64,000 nt of DNA from positions 1 to 64,000 of the forward strand of contig SCPD01000014.1 of the NCBI GenBank assembly GCA_005502925.1, given 5' to 3'. This document shows positions 1 to 8,240 of the stretch, one piece after another. Source of the DNA: Rhizobiales bacterium Y(2018) (GTDB lineage Bacteria > Pseudomonadota > Alphaproteobacteria > Rhizobiales > Aestuariivirgaceae). The notes beneath the pieces were generated by a model. That model was not told the origin of the DNA. It was given only the letters and a program-made list of their open reading frames with translations, and ran no database searches. Both the position numbers and the translations under genes were made by a program. The stretch's first letter is position 1; every line of letters begins with the position of its first letter.

Positions 1-142
1 GCGCCAAGCCGGGGGAGACGGATGGGGGTCGGGTGGTCTTTCAGAAGCTTCTTCTTTGCGAATTTGACAGAGCACCCGACCCCCATCCGTCTCCCCCGGC
101 TTGGCGCCGGGTGAGCCACCTTCCCCGCAAGGGGGAAGGAGG
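1..142. repeat. Long perfect inverted repeat plus small GC hairpin (intergenic palindromic element)
   Basis: Bases 1-35 are the exact reverse complement of bases 73-107, separated by a 37-base loop, so the transcript could form a 35-bp stem. The left arm begins at the window edge and may be longer. A second hairpin follows (arms 120-126 CTTCCCC and 132-138 GGGGAAG, 5-base loop). It lies downstream of the leftward pxpC gene and may act as its terminator, but there is no T-tract. Bases 143-206 show nothing further. Confidence 0.7.
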
Positions 143-206
143 ATGTCAGAATGCTCGCGCCACCGTCCCATTGTCAGGACCCTTGAACTTCAATCGTCTC
201 GCATGA

Positions 207-1178
207 TCACGACAGCGCCGCCCTTATCTTCTCGATCACACCTTCGCGCTCGTGACGCGCTTTCAGCGCGGTGTCCAGATCGACGCCGACGAAGCGGGCC
301 TGCGTATGCGGCTGCAATTGGCCGATCAGGTCCATATCGGCCGAGATCACCGTGCCGACCATGAAATAGCCGCCGCCCGATACCGCGTCGCGATGCAAGA
401 CGATCGGCTCGGTGCCCCCCGGCACCTGGATCGAGCCGTAAGGGTAGCAGGCATCGACGATGTTGGAGGGATCGGAGCCGGCGCCGAAAGGCTGCTGGCG
501 CGGCACGAAATCGAGCGGCCTTCCACCCTTGAAGCGATAGCCGATGCGGTCGGCCTCGGGCGCCACTTTCCAGGTGTCGGCGAAGAAGTGCTTGCCGGCC
601 TCCTCGGTGATGCGGTGCCAGTAGAGCCCCGGCACCATGCGCAACTCCGCTGGATTGCCCGGCGCACGGCGCAAATTGGCCGGCACGCTGCGGCCGTCCT
701 TGGCGCCCTTGCCGTGGCCCACCGGCAACTCATCGCCGGCTTCGAGCTTGCGGCCCTTGAAGCCGCCGAGCGCGCCCAGGGCATAGGTCGAGCGTGAGCC
801 GAGCACGACCGGCACGTCGATGCCGCCCGACACGGCGATGTAAGCGCGCGCCCCTTTCTTGAGGAACTCGAAGGAGAGCACCTGGCCCTTCTTCACGGAG
901 AAAGAGGTCCAAGTCTCACGCGCTGCTCCATCGAGCTTGGGGGGCAGGTCGGCGCCGGTGACGGCGACCGTTGCATCGGCGGTGAATTCGAGCTCGGGGC
1001 CCATGAATACCGCCTCGAGCACGGCCGCACCTTCGTCATTGCCGACCAGCATGTTGGCGGCCCTTGTCGCGAGCCGATCCATGCCGCCCGACAGCGGGAT
1101 GCCGATATTGTAATAGCCGGGCCGGCCCAGATCCTGGACGGTGGTGGCGAGGCCGGGTTTCAGAACCTTAATGGCCAT
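207..1178 (-). CDS. pxpC: 5-oxoprolinase subunit C / biotin-dependent carboxyltransferase-type protein (PxpC/KipA family)
   Basis: This is the last gene of the leftward pxpA-accB-accC-pxpB-pxpC operon, 323 residues from the chosen start. The N-terminus carries the family hallmark KPGLATTVQDLGRPG and SGGMD, typical of KipA and of half of the carboxyltransferase domain of urea carboxylase. In Bacillus the orthologue is one of three subunits of ATP-dependent 5-oxoprolinase, which opens pyroglutamate to glutamate. I chose ATG 1178 rather than the longer reading frame to 1250 because homology begins at MAIKVLKPG and this start overlaps the end of pxpB by 11 nt, implying translational coupling. The adjacent biotin carboxylase genes make a biotin-dependent reaction equally possible. 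Confidence 0.85.
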   Translation of the reverse strand: MAIKVLKPGLATTVQDLGRPGYYNIGIPLSGGMDRLATRAANMLVGNDEGAAVLEAVFMGPELEFTADATVAVTGADLPPKLDGAARETWTSFSVKKGQVLSFEFLKKGARAYIAVSGGIDVPVVLGSRSTYALGALGGFKGRKLEAGDELPVGHGKGAKDGRSVPANLRRAPGNPAELRMVPGLYWHRITEEAGKHFFADTWKVAPEADRIGYRFKGGRPLDFVPRQQPFGAGSDPSNIVDACYPYGSIQVPGGTEPIVLHRDAVSGGGYFMVGTVISADMDLIGQLQPHTQARFVGVDLDTALKARHEREGVIEKIRAALS

Positions 1179-2043
1179 GGAGCACCTCATCGAGCTTGTG
1201 GTTGGAGGCGTCGATGTCCTTGTGGAAGTCGGCGAGCGAGAAAGTGACATTGCGCATCAAAGGCGCGAACTTACCGGCATCGACATCGGCGACCGTCGCA
1301 TCATATTGGGCGCGGTCGATCGGCTTCCATTTGACGATATCGCCCGGCTTGAACAGGCACATGAAGTCGCGCAGGTAACTGATCTTCTGATTGGGATCGT
1401 AGATCGGCATCGGCGTGATGCCGAACATCTGATAGCCGCCGGCACCTCTCACCGAATAGATGCAGCCGAAGCAGCCGCCATGGCCGACGGTGAGCTTGGG
1501 CGTATCGGTGCGCGGGCGCAGATATTTCGGCGCCTCAATCTGCCGCTGGCGGTCGACCATCTGATAGAGGAAGGGCAGGCCGGCGACGAAGCCCACCATG
1601 GAGACGAACCACGGGGCTCCCGAATGCGCCTTGATGAAGCCGTCCGGGCCATCGAGATTGTTGATGCGCGCGGCATATTCGATGTCGGTCGATTTCGGAT
1701 CCTGATGGCGCTCACGGAAGCGCATCAGCGTCTCATGCGTCCAGGGATCGTTGTAATAGACCGGAATCTCGATGATGCGCGTCTTGATGACGGGCTCGGC
1801 CTTCGCGGCGACACTTTCGAACTTCTTGAGCTCGCTCAGCATGTCGGCCGGCTTGATCACATCGGGATCGAACTTGATCTGCATCGAGGCATTGGCCGGG
1901 CAGATCTCGGTGACGCCCTTGATCTTCGCGTCCCTGACCGCGTTGGTGATGAACAGGGCCTTGAAGAATGCGTCGAGCGACATCTCCTCGTCCATCTCGA
2001 CGAAGATATGCTCGTCACCGCCATAGGAATATCGGGTCTTCAT
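1168..2043 (-). CDS. pxpB: 5-oxoprolinase subunit B family protein (PxpB/KipI, carboxyltransferase domain)
   Basis: The 291-residue protein belongs to the PxpB/KipI (allophanate hydrolase subunit 1) family, which pairs with PxpC to form a carboxyltransferase-like fold. The C-terminal half holds the conserved segment GCIYSVRGAGGYQMFGITP followed by PIYDP, matching the family core near residues 195-220. It is about 50-60 residues longer than the short Bacillus form, the extra being in the N-terminal half. It overlaps pxpC by 11 nt and is separated from accC by about 110 bp containing a palindromic repeat. Function in oxoproline opening is inferred from the family. The alternative is a lactam or urea-type carboxylase subunit, given the biotin genes beside it. 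Confidence 0.8.
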   Translation of the reverse strand: MKTRYSYGGDEHIFVEMDEEMSLDAFFKALFITNAVRDAKIKGVTEICPANASMQIKFDPDVIKPADMLSELKKFESVAAKAEPVIKTRIIEIPVYYNDPWTHETLMRFRERHQDPKSTDIEYAARINNLDGPDGFIKAHSGAPWFVSMVGFVAGLPFLYQMVDRQRQIEAPKYLRPRTDTPKLTVGHGGCFGCIYSVRGAGGYQMFGITPMPIYDPNQKISYLRDFMCLFKPGDIVKWKPIDRAQYDATVADVDAGKFAPLMRNVTFSLADFHKDIDASNHKLDEVLHGH

Positions 2044-2079
2044 CGAAGCGCCACCTCCCTTATTCTTGTTATGCGTCGT

Positions 2080-2122
2080 CCCGGCGCAAGCCGGTCTTGA
2101 ATGGGTCCCGGCTTGCGCCGGG
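2080..2122. repeat. Palindromic intergenic repeat between accC and pxpB
   Basis: Two 15-base arms (2080-2094 and 2108-2122) are exact reverse complements around a 13-base loop. The arm sequence CCCGGCGCAAGCCGG is of the type scattered in many alphaproteobacterial intergenic regions. It lies inside the operon, so it may act as an mRNA-stability or attenuation element rather than a full terminator. Confidence 0.65.
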
Positions 2123-2155
2123 ATGGTGGAGAAAAGCGTGTGCGTTCTTCACGCC

Positions 2156-3526
2156 TCACTCCGCCAATTTCGCTGCGTTGGCCTCGAGCCAGGGCTCGAG
2201 CCAGCGTGTGTGGAATTGTCCCTGCCGCACGGCGGCGTCATCGGCGAGCAGCAGATGCAGCGGCTTGGTCGTCTTGAGGCCGCCGATCTCGAGCTCGCCC
2301 AGCGCGCGCTTCATGCGGTCGATCGCCCGCTCGCGGGTCTCGTCCCACACGATGAGCTTGCCGAGCAGTGAATCATAGAAAGGCGGCACCTGGTAGCCGT
2401 CATAAAGCATCGTGTCGAAACGGGTGCCGGGGCCACCGGGCACGCGCAGGCCTTTGACCAAGCCGGGGAACGGCATGAAATTCCTGGCCGGATCCTCGGC
2501 ATTGATGCGCACTTCGATCGCATGGCCTGAGCGTTTGATGTCGTCCTGCCGGTGCTTCAGACGCGCGCCGCCGGCGATGAGGATCATCTCGCGCACGAGA
2601 TCGAGGCCGGTGATGAACTCGGTCACCGGATGCTCGACCTGGATGCGGGTATTCATCTCGATGAAGTAGAAGTCGTGGCTCTCGTCGTCATAGAGATATT
2701 CGATCGTGCCGGCGCCTTTGTAATGGACCGCCTCGGCAAGAGCGACGGCGGAAGCGCATAATTTCCGGCGCACCTTGTCGGGGAGCACGGGCGAGGGGGC
2801 TTCCTCCCACAGCTTCTGGCGGCGGCGCTGCAGTGAGCATTCGCGCTCGAAGCAGTGGATGGCGCGCTCACCGTCGCCCAGCACCTGCACCTCGATATGA
2901 CGGGCCTTGGTGATGACTTTCTCTATATAGAGTCCGCCATCACCAAAGGCCGCCTGGGCCTCGCCTTGCGCCTGCGGCAGGAATTGCGCGAATTCCTCGG
3001 CCGTATTGGCAATGCGGATGCCCCGTCCGCCGCCCCCGGCCGCGGCTTTGATCATGATCGGAAAACCGATGCGCTCGGCGATCTGCGTCGCTTCGGTCAA
3101 ATCTTCGATGCGCCCGCCGCTGCCCGGCACGACGGGCACGCCGGCTTTCTCGGCGGCGATGCGGGCGGAGACCTTGTCGCCCATGGTGCGGATCGCGTCA
3201 CCGCTCGGGCCGACGAAAATCATGCCCGCCGCCACGACCGCATCGGCGAAGCCGGCATTCTCGGCCAGGAAGCCATAACCCGGATGGATCGCGTCGGCGC
3301 CGGCTTTCTTGGCGGCCTCGATGATGACGGGGATGTTGAGATAGGATTTCGCCGCATGCGGCGGGCCGATATTGACGGCCTCATCCGCCATCTTCACGGC
3401 AAGCGAGTCGGCATCGGCAACGCTATGGGCCTGGATGGTGCGGATGCCCAATTCGCGCGCCGCACGGATGATGCGCACCGCGATCTCGCCACGATTGGCG
3501 ATGAAGAGCGATTTCAGCTCCTTCAT
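2156..3526 (-). CDS. accC: Acetyl-CoA carboxylase-type biotin carboxylase subunit
   Basis: A 456-residue free-standing biotin carboxylase, the usual length for AccC. It opens with LFIANRGEIAVRIIRAARELG, has the HPGYGFLAENAGF segment near residue 80, an ATP-grasp glycine loop (AAGGGGRGIR) around residue 165, and the catalytic core ERECSLQRRRQK and EMNTRIQVEHPVTEF. It carboxylates biotin on a carrier using ATP and bicarbonate. Its partner is the short carrier just upstream (3528-3764; one base between them). Because it sits between pxpA and pxpB, it is probably dedicated to the PxpB/PxpC carboxyltransferase-like pair and not to fatty-acid synthesis. I cannot prove this from the sequence. Confidence 0.92.
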   Translation of the reverse strand: MKELKSLFIANRGEIAVRIIRAARELGIRTIQAHSVADADSLAVKMADEAVNIGPPHAAKSYLNIPVIIEAAKKAGADAIHPGYGFLAENAGFADAVVAAGMIFVGPSGDAIRTMGDKVSARIAAEKAGVPVVPGSGGRIEDLTEATQIAERIGFPIMIKAAAGGGGRGIRIANTAEEFAQFLPQAQGEAQAAFGDGGLYIEKVITKARHIEVQVLGDGERAIHCFERECSLQRRRQKLWEEAPSPVLPDKVRRKLCASAVALAEAVHYKGAGTIEYLYDDESHDFYFIEMNTRIQVEHPVTEFITGLDLVREMILIAGGARLKHRQDDIKRSGHAIEVRINAEDPARNFMPFPGLVKGLRVPGGPGTRFDTMLYDGYQVPPFYDSLLGKLIVWDETRERAIDRMKRALGELEIGGLKTTKPLHLLLADDAAVRQGQFHTRWLEPWLEANAAKLAE

Positions 3527-3527
3527 C

Positions 3528-3764
3528 TCAAGCGATTTCCACCAGGGCCTGGCCGGCCATCACCGGCTCTTCATTGTCGGCGAGGAACTTCACGATCTTG
3601 CCGGCGACTTCCGCCTTCACCTCGTTGAAGGACTTCATCACCTCGATGAGGCCGATGACGTCGCCGACCGCGACCTCGTCGCCTTCATTCTTGTACAGAG
3701 GTTTGTCCGGCGCCGGCCGGCGATAGAAGGTTCCGGGAAGCGGCGAGAGAAGTTCATGGGGCAT
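3528..3764 (-). CDS. accB: Biotin carboxyl carrier protein subunit (short, biotin/lipoyl domain only)
   Basis: This 78-residue protein is a bare biotinyl domain without the N-terminal extension of the fatty-acid AccB. The biotin-accepting lysine is in EVMKSFNEV (residues about 41-49). The usual motif is AMKM, so M is replaced by S after the lysine, as seen in carriers linked to KipI/KipA operons. It starts PLPGTFYRRPAPDKP and ends in a typical hammerhead strand. It lies 17 bp after pxpA and 1 bp before accC, clearly in one transcription unit. It would shuttle carboxybiotin from AccC to a PxpB/PxpC-type transferase. Biotinylation is inferred from the motif. Confidence 0.88.
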   Translation of the reverse strand: MPHELLSPLPGTFYRRPAPDKPLYKNEGDEVAVGDVIGLIEVMKSFNEVKAEVAGKIVKFLADNEEPVMAGQALVEIA

Positions 3765-3781
3765 GGGCGCTCTCTTCTATG

Positions 3782-4510
3782 TCAGGCGGCGTCGAGATAG
3801 GGGGCGACCGCCTTGCGGACGGCTTCGGCAATGGCGACGGCATTGGGCGTGTCGGAATGGATGCAGATGGTGGCCGAGCCGACCGTCACTTCCTTGCCGT
3901 TGACGCTCGTCACCTTGCCTTCGGTCACGGCGCGCAGGCATTTGGCGGCGGCCTCGTCGGGATCCTTCGCGTCATGCTCGCGGGTGATGATGACGGTGCC
4001 GTCGTCACGGTAATCGAGATCGGCGTAGAATTCCGGGATGAAAGTGTGGCCGCGCGCCTTGTAGACCTCTTCATGCAGCGTGCCGACCATGCCGAAGAGC
4101 GGCACCCTGAAGATGTCGGCGACGTCCGCGACCGCCTGTGCCATTTCCTCCTGCCGGGCCGCCATGCCGTAGAGCGCGCCATGCGGCTTGATATGGTTGA
4201 GCTTCATGCCGGCGGCTTCGAGAAAACCTTTGAGCGCGCCGATCTGATAGATGAGGCAATTGGCGAGCTCGTCACGCGCGATCTTCATCTCGCGCCGGCC
4301 GAAGCCCTGGAGGTCGGGCAGCGACGGGTGTGCTCCCACCTTCACGCCATGTTTCTTGGCGAGCTCGACGGTGGTCCGCATATGGTTGAAGTCGGAGCCG
4401 TGAAAGCCACAGGCCACATTGGCGACATCGATGAGCGGCATCAGGCCGGCATCGTCGCCCATTTTATAGAGGCCGAAAGCCTCACCCATGTCACAGTTGA
4501 TGGCTGTCAC
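3782..4510 (-). CDS. pxpA: 5-oxoprolinase subunit PxpA (LamB/YcsF family)
   Basis: First gene of the leftward operon, 242 residues. It has the LamB/YcsF signature near the N-terminus (INCDMGEAFG, then ANVACGFHGSD and VGAHPSLPD), a histidine/aspartate-rich metal-site pattern, and IKPHGALY near residue 110. The family works with PxpB and PxpC in ATP-dependent 5-oxoproline hydrolysis. Two GTG starts are possible. The upstream one (4516) is only one base from the GGGAGGA ribosome site, whereas GTG 4510 lies seven bases from GGAGG, so I chose the latter. That choice also places a shared regulatory site exactly 66 nt away, the same as in the gene at 4623-7004. Confidence 0.88.
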   Translation of the reverse strand: MTAINCDMGEAFGLYKMGDDAGLMPLIDVANVACGFHGSDFNHMRTTVELAKKHGVKVGAHPSLPDLQGFGRREMKIARDELANCLIYQIGALKGFLEAAGMKLNHIKPHGALYGMAARQEEMAQAVADVADIFRVPLFGMVGTLHEEVYKARGHTFIPEFYADLDYRDDGTVIITREHDAKDPDEAAAKCLRAVTEGKVTSVNGKEVTVGSATICIHSDTPNAVAIAEAVRKAVAPYLDAA

Positions 4511-4575
4511 ACTCACTCCTCCCGATGCGCCACTGACGGGCGTTTACGAATGCAAATATTGGGTGGGTGAGCTGA

Positions 4576-4600
4576 TATTGTAAAATCAGAAAATCCGCTC
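4576..4600 (-). promoter_or_regulatory. Putative LysR operator/promoter element, copy A (upstream of pxpA)
   Basis: This 25-bp stretch matches 24 of 25 bases at 7070-7094. The core is TGTAAAATCAGAAAAT on the plus strand, and the minus strand reads GATTTTCTGATTTTACAAT, with a TACAAT that could be a -10 box. It is 66 nt upstream of the chosen pxpA start, the same distance as copy B from its gene. The 4511-4622 intergenic stretch holds nothing else recognised. Confidence 0.6.
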
Positions 4601-4622
4601 TCAGGTATTTGAAAAAGAGATA

Positions 4623-7004
4623 TCACAGTTTTTGGGCATCCCGGCAGGCGCGCCACACTTTTTCAGCCGTCACCGGCATGTCGATGCTGGTGACGCCCAA
4701 AGGCGACAAGGCGTCGAGCGCCGCGCTCACCAGTGCCGCGGGCCCCGCAATGGCGCCCGCCTCGCCGCAGCCTTTGACGCCCAGCGGATTGTTCCGGCAG
4801 GCAGTGACCAGGCTTTCGATGCGCATCGAAGGGAGGTCGTCGGCGCGCGGCATGGCGTAATCCATGAAGGAGCCGGACAGTAGCTGGCCGGTCTCGGGAT
4901 CGAAGGCGCAAAGCTCCATCAGGGCCTGCCCCGAGCCCTGCGCCAGGCCGCCATGGATCTGGCCCTCGACGATCATCGGATTGACCTGGTTGCCGAAATC
5001 ATCGACCGCGGCGAGCGCCACGATGTCGATCTTGCCGGTCTCGGCATCGACCTCGATCTCGCAGATATGACACCCATAGGGGAAAGTGAAATCGGGCGGG
5101 TCGAACCAGGTCGTCTCCTCGAGCCCCGGCTCGAGCTTGTCGAGCGGATAATCGGCGGGGTTATAGGCGGCGGCCGCGATCTCCTTGAAGCTCTTCGACC
5201 GGTCGGTGCCGGCGATGCGGTAGTGGCCGTGCTTGAATTCGATGTCGCGGTCATCCGCCTCGAGCAGATGGGCGGCGATCTTGCGGCCCTTCTCCACCAC
5301 CTTGTCGAGCGACAGTTTCATCGCCGAGCCGCCGACCGCGAGCGAGCGCGAGCCATAGGTGCCGATGCCGTAAGCGACGCGGTCGGTGTCGCCATGGACG
5401 ATCTCGATCGCCTCGAAATCGACGCCCAGCGTGTCGGCGACGATCTGCGCATAGACCGTCTCATGGCCCTGACCATGGGTGTGGCTGCCGGTCAAGACGG
5501 TGACGCTCCCGGTCGGGTTGACGCGCACCTGACCCACTTCGAACTGTCCGCCGAGGCAGCCTTCGCGGGCGAGCAGCTTGGACGGACCCATGCCGCAGGC
5601 TTCCATATAGAAGGCGAAGCCCAGTCCCCGATAGCGGCCGCGCGCCAGCGCTTCTTTCTTACGCGCGTCGATACCGGCGAAAGCGCCGACCTCTGAGGCG
5701 CGGTCGAGAAGCTTGTGGAATTCGCCGACATCATAGGTCCACAGCAACGGCGTCTTATAGGGAAAGGCTTCGGCCGGGATCAGATTGCGCCGCCTGATCT
5801 CGACCCGGTCGATCTTCATCTCGCGCGCCGCCGCATCCATGGCGCGCTCGAGCACATAAGTGCATTCGGGCCGCCCGGCGCCGCGATAGGCATCGACCGG
5901 CATGGTGGTAGTGAAAGCGGCGCGGGTGCGCACATGCACATTGCGCACCTTGTAAGGGCCGGGCATCGGGTAAGCATAGAAGAAGGACGGGATCGCCGGC
6001 GCGAAGGTCGAGAGATAGGCGCCCATATTGGCGATCGTGTCGACCTTCAGCCCCTGCACGACACCGTCGGCGTCGAGCGCCAGCGACACCGTCGTGACAT
6101 GGTCGCGCGCATGCGTGTCGCAGATGAAGGCTTCCGTCCGATCGGCGATCCATTTGACCGGGCGCTTCAGCCGGTGCGCGGCGAAGACGCTCAGCACCTC
6201 CTCGGCATAGTGATAGATCTTCATGCCGAAGCCGCCGCCGACATCGGGCGCCACCACGCGGATCTTCTCCTCCGAGATCTTCAGCGTCGCGATCGACAGC
6301 AGCACGCGGATCACATGCGGATTCTGGTTCGAGGTATAAAGCGTGTAGCGGTCGCTCGAGGGATCGTAATGACCGATCGTGCCGCGCGTCTCCATCGGCG
6401 AGGCATGCACGCGGTTGTTGATCAGCTTGACGGTGGTGACATGGGCGGCCGTGGCGAAGGCACGCTCGGTCGCCGCCTGATCGCCGACCTCCCAGTCGTA
6501 ACAGAGATTGCCGGGCGCTTCGGTCCAGATCTGATGGGTTTCGGGATCAAGCGCGGTCGCGAGATCGGCTACCGGCGGCAGGCGCTCATAGTTGACCTCG
6601 ATCATCCGCATTGCGGAAACGGCTTCGGCGCGCGTTTCGGCGACGACGAAGGCGACGGGATCGCCGACATGGCGGACCCGCTCCGAGGCCAGTACCGGAT
6701 GTGGCGGCTGCACCATCGGGCCACCCTTGGTATGGGGCACGATCCAGCCGACCGGCAGGTTGCCGATCGCGGCCGCGGCGAGATCGGCGCCTGTGAAGAT
6801 CGCGAGCACACCCGGCATCGCCGAAGCCTGCTCGATGTCGATTGATGTGATTTTCGCATGAGCGTGCGGTGAGCGCAGGACCGCCGCATGGGCCATGCCG
6901 GGCAAGGCGATGTCGTCGACATAACGGCCCTCGCCGGTGATGAAGCGGCGGTCTTCCTTGCGGTGAATTCGTTGGCCGATCAGCGGCTTGGCCGGTGCGT
7001 GCAT
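4623..7004 (-). CDS. Xanthine dehydrogenase family molybdopterin-binding (large) subunit, orphan
   Basis: The 793-residue protein is a molybdenum hydroxylase large subunit. It begins GQRIHRKEDRRFITGEGRYVDDI, has the cofactor segment VGGGFGMK, the active-loop motif AYRGAGRPE (the form seen in CoxL form II and related enzymes, not the AYxCSFR of true CO dehydrogenase), and the C-terminal GCGEAGAIAGP containing the conserved catalytic glutamate. Such subunits normally work with an FAD subunit and a 2Fe-2S subunit, but neither gene is adjacent. The start ATG 7004 is preferred to the 7049 extension because homology starts there and GGAGA precedes it. The substrate is unknown. The shared upstream site with pxpA suggests an N-heterocycle or lactam oxidised to feed the oxoprolinase operon. 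Confidence 0.85.
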   Translation of the reverse strand: MHAPAKPLIGQRIHRKEDRRFITGEGRYVDDIALPGMAHAAVLRSPHAHAKITSIDIEQASAMPGVLAIFTGADLAAAAIGNLPVGWIVPHTKGGPMVQPPHPVLASERVRHVGDPVAFVVAETRAEAVSAMRMIEVNYERLPPVADLATALDPETHQIWTEAPGNLCYDWEVGDQAATERAFATAAHVTTVKLINNRVHASPMETRGTIGHYDPSSDRYTLYTSNQNPHVIRVLLSIATLKISEEKIRVVAPDVGGGFGMKIYHYAEEVLSVFAAHRLKRPVKWIADRTEAFICDTHARDHVTTVSLALDADGVVQGLKVDTIANMGAYLSTFAPAIPSFFYAYPMPGPYKVRNVHVRTRAAFTTTMPVDAYRGAGRPECTYVLERAMDAAAREMKIDRVEIRRRNLIPAEAFPYKTPLLWTYDVGEFHKLLDRASEVGAFAGIDARKKEALARGRYRGLGFAFYMEACGMGPSKLLAREGCLGGQFEVGQVRVNPTGSVTVLTGSHTHGQGHETVYAQIVADTLGVDFEAIEIVHGDTDRVAYGIGTYGSRSLAVGGSAMKLSLDKVVEKGRKIAAHLLEADDRDIEFKHGHYRIAGTDRSKSFKEIAAAAYNPADYPLDKLEPGLEETTWFDPPDFTFPYGCHICEIEVDAETGKIDIVALAAVDDFGNQVNPMIVEGQIHGGLAQGSGQALMELCAFDPETGQLLSGSFMDYAMPRADDLPSMRIESLVTACRNNPLGVKGCGEAGAIAGPAALVSAALDALSPLGVTSIDMPVTAEKVWRACRDAQKL

Positions 7005-7069
7005 GGTCGTTTCTCTCCCGGTGCCGTCTGCTGCGGCGTCTCGGCACAACTATTGAGGTTCGGCCCAGC

Positions 7070-7094
7070 TATTGTAAAATCAGAAAATCTGCTC
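7070..7094. promoter_or_regulatory. Putative LysR operator/promoter element, copy B (lysR / molybdoenzyme intergenic)
   Basis: This copy is 24/25 identical to 4576-4600, in the same orientation. It sits between the divergent molybdoenzyme gene (start 7004) and lysR (start 7116), the classic place for a LysR-type autoregulatory site. It is AT-rich in an otherwise GC-rich region. Confidence 0.62.
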
Positions 7095-7115
7095 AGAGTT
7101 ATCGGGAATTCAGAT

Positions 7116-8027
7116 ATGCCGCTCTCGATCAAGCAAGTGCGCTATTTCCTGGCCGCCGCCAATGCAGGGCAAGTGAGCCAGGCGGCAATCGAGCTCAATG
7201 TCTCGCAGTCCGCCGTCACGGCGGCGATCAAGCAGCTCGAAGCGGATCTCGCTGTCCGCCTCTTCGACCGCCTGCCGACCGGCGTGTCGCTCACCGCCGA
7301 AGGCACCCGCTTCCTGCAGCATGCGCGCATCATCATGGCGGCGGTGAACGAGGCGATGAGCGCGCCCTTGACCGAGGACACGGCGCATTCCGGCCATATC
7401 AGGGTCGGCGTCTCCTATACGGTGGCGGGCTATTTCATGCCGCGCCATTACGCCCGGTTCCTGCGCAACTATCCGCGCATCAGCGTCGAACTGCGCGAAC
7501 TGCCGCGAGAGGCGATCGAGCGCGGCATCGTCGACCGCACCCTCGATATCGCGGTGATGCTGGTCTCCAATCTCGCCGATACGGCGCGGATCGCGTCGGA
7601 AACCCTGCTCAGGTCCAGGCGGCGGCTGTGGCTGCCGGTCGAGCATCCGCTTCTCAACAGGGAAAACATCACCCTCGCCGAAGTGGCGGCTGAGCCCTAT
7701 GTCATGCTCACCGTCGATGAGGCCATGCACACGGCCGGCAAATACTGGGTCAAGGCCGGGCTCGAGCCACGCATGGTGGTCAAGACCTCCTCCGTCGAGG
7801 CGGTACGCAGCATGGTCGCCGCCGGCATGGGCGTCACCGTCCTCTCCGACATGGTCTACCGGCCCTGGTCGTTGGAAGGCCAGCGCATCGAGACCCGCAA
7901 TGTGATCGGCGACATTCCCAGCATGGATGTCGGCCTCGCCTGGAACCGAGCGGTGCAACAGGGGCCCGCCACCCGCGTCTTCCATGACTTCATGAGCATG
8001 ACTTTTTCGGGCGCCGCGGCGATGTAG
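7116..8027 (+). CDS. LysR-family transcriptional regulator
   Basis: A 303-residue LysR protein. The N-terminal winged helix-turn-helix is clear: IKQVRYFLAAANAGQVSQAA, then LNVSQSAVTAAIKQLE and LFDRLPTGVSLTAEG. The substrate-binding domain follows from about residue 95. ATG 7116 starts the conserved MPLSIKQVRYF. The longer upstream reading frame is rejected as it runs through the divergent promoter. It is divergent from the molybdoenzyme gene, and the two share the 7070-7094 element, which is also repeated before pxpA. It is the likely local activator of both transcription units. The inducer is unknown. Confidence 0.93.
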   Translation: MPLSIKQVRYFLAAANAGQVSQAAIELNVSQSAVTAAIKQLEADLAVRLFDRLPTGVSLTAEGTRFLQHARIIMAAVNEAMSAPLTEDTAHSGHIRVGVSYTVAGYFMPRHYARFLRNYPRISVELRELPREAIERGIVDRTLDIAVMLVSNLADTARIASETLLRSRRRLWLPVEHPLLNRENITLAEVAAEPYVMLTVDEAMHTAGKYWVKAGLEPRMVVKTSSVEAVRSMVAAGMGVTVLSDMVYRPWSLEGQRIETRNVIGDIPSMDVGLAWNRAVQQGPATRVFHDFMSMTFSGAAAM

Positions 8028-8147
8028 GTTTGTAACTGGGGGTTGCGGGGCAGTCCATCGGCATCCGGAATGTCTTGAAGGGGCCTCCCGATCTGCCCCC
8101 TTTTGAGGCAATTCCGGGCGGGGGTGTAGCCCATTCGCAACGGTCGT

Positions 8148-8190
8148 CCGGCAAATGATATTGTCGGACGTTTGCCGGTTGTGTTTTTTC
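8148..8190 (+). terminator. Candidate terminator after lysR
   Basis: CCGGCAAA (8148-8155) and TTTGCCGG (8171-8178) are perfect inverted arms with a 15-base loop, followed by a T-rich run at about 8179-8189 (six consecutive T). It lies about 120 bp after lysR and before the fecR-like gene. The long loop lowers confidence, and an operator role is possible. Confidence 0.45.
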
Positions 8191-8240
8191 GCAAATCCGG
8201 CCAAAAAGATAACTCCGGGGAAAATTGGCGGGGAAATCCT

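Noticed and set aside
101-364. Small plus-strand frame near the left edge
   Set aside because: It runs over the palindromic repeat and the 3' end of pxpC with no homology or ribosome site.
1168-2043. KipI-type kinase inhibitor role as in Bacillus sporulation
   Set aside because: The operon contains pxpA, pxpC and biotin carboxylase genes, which point to a metabolic enzyme. There is no sporulation context.
4623-7004. True CO dehydrogenase (CoxL form I)
   Set aside because: The active loop is AYRGAGR, not AYxCSFR, and CoxM/CoxS genes are missing.
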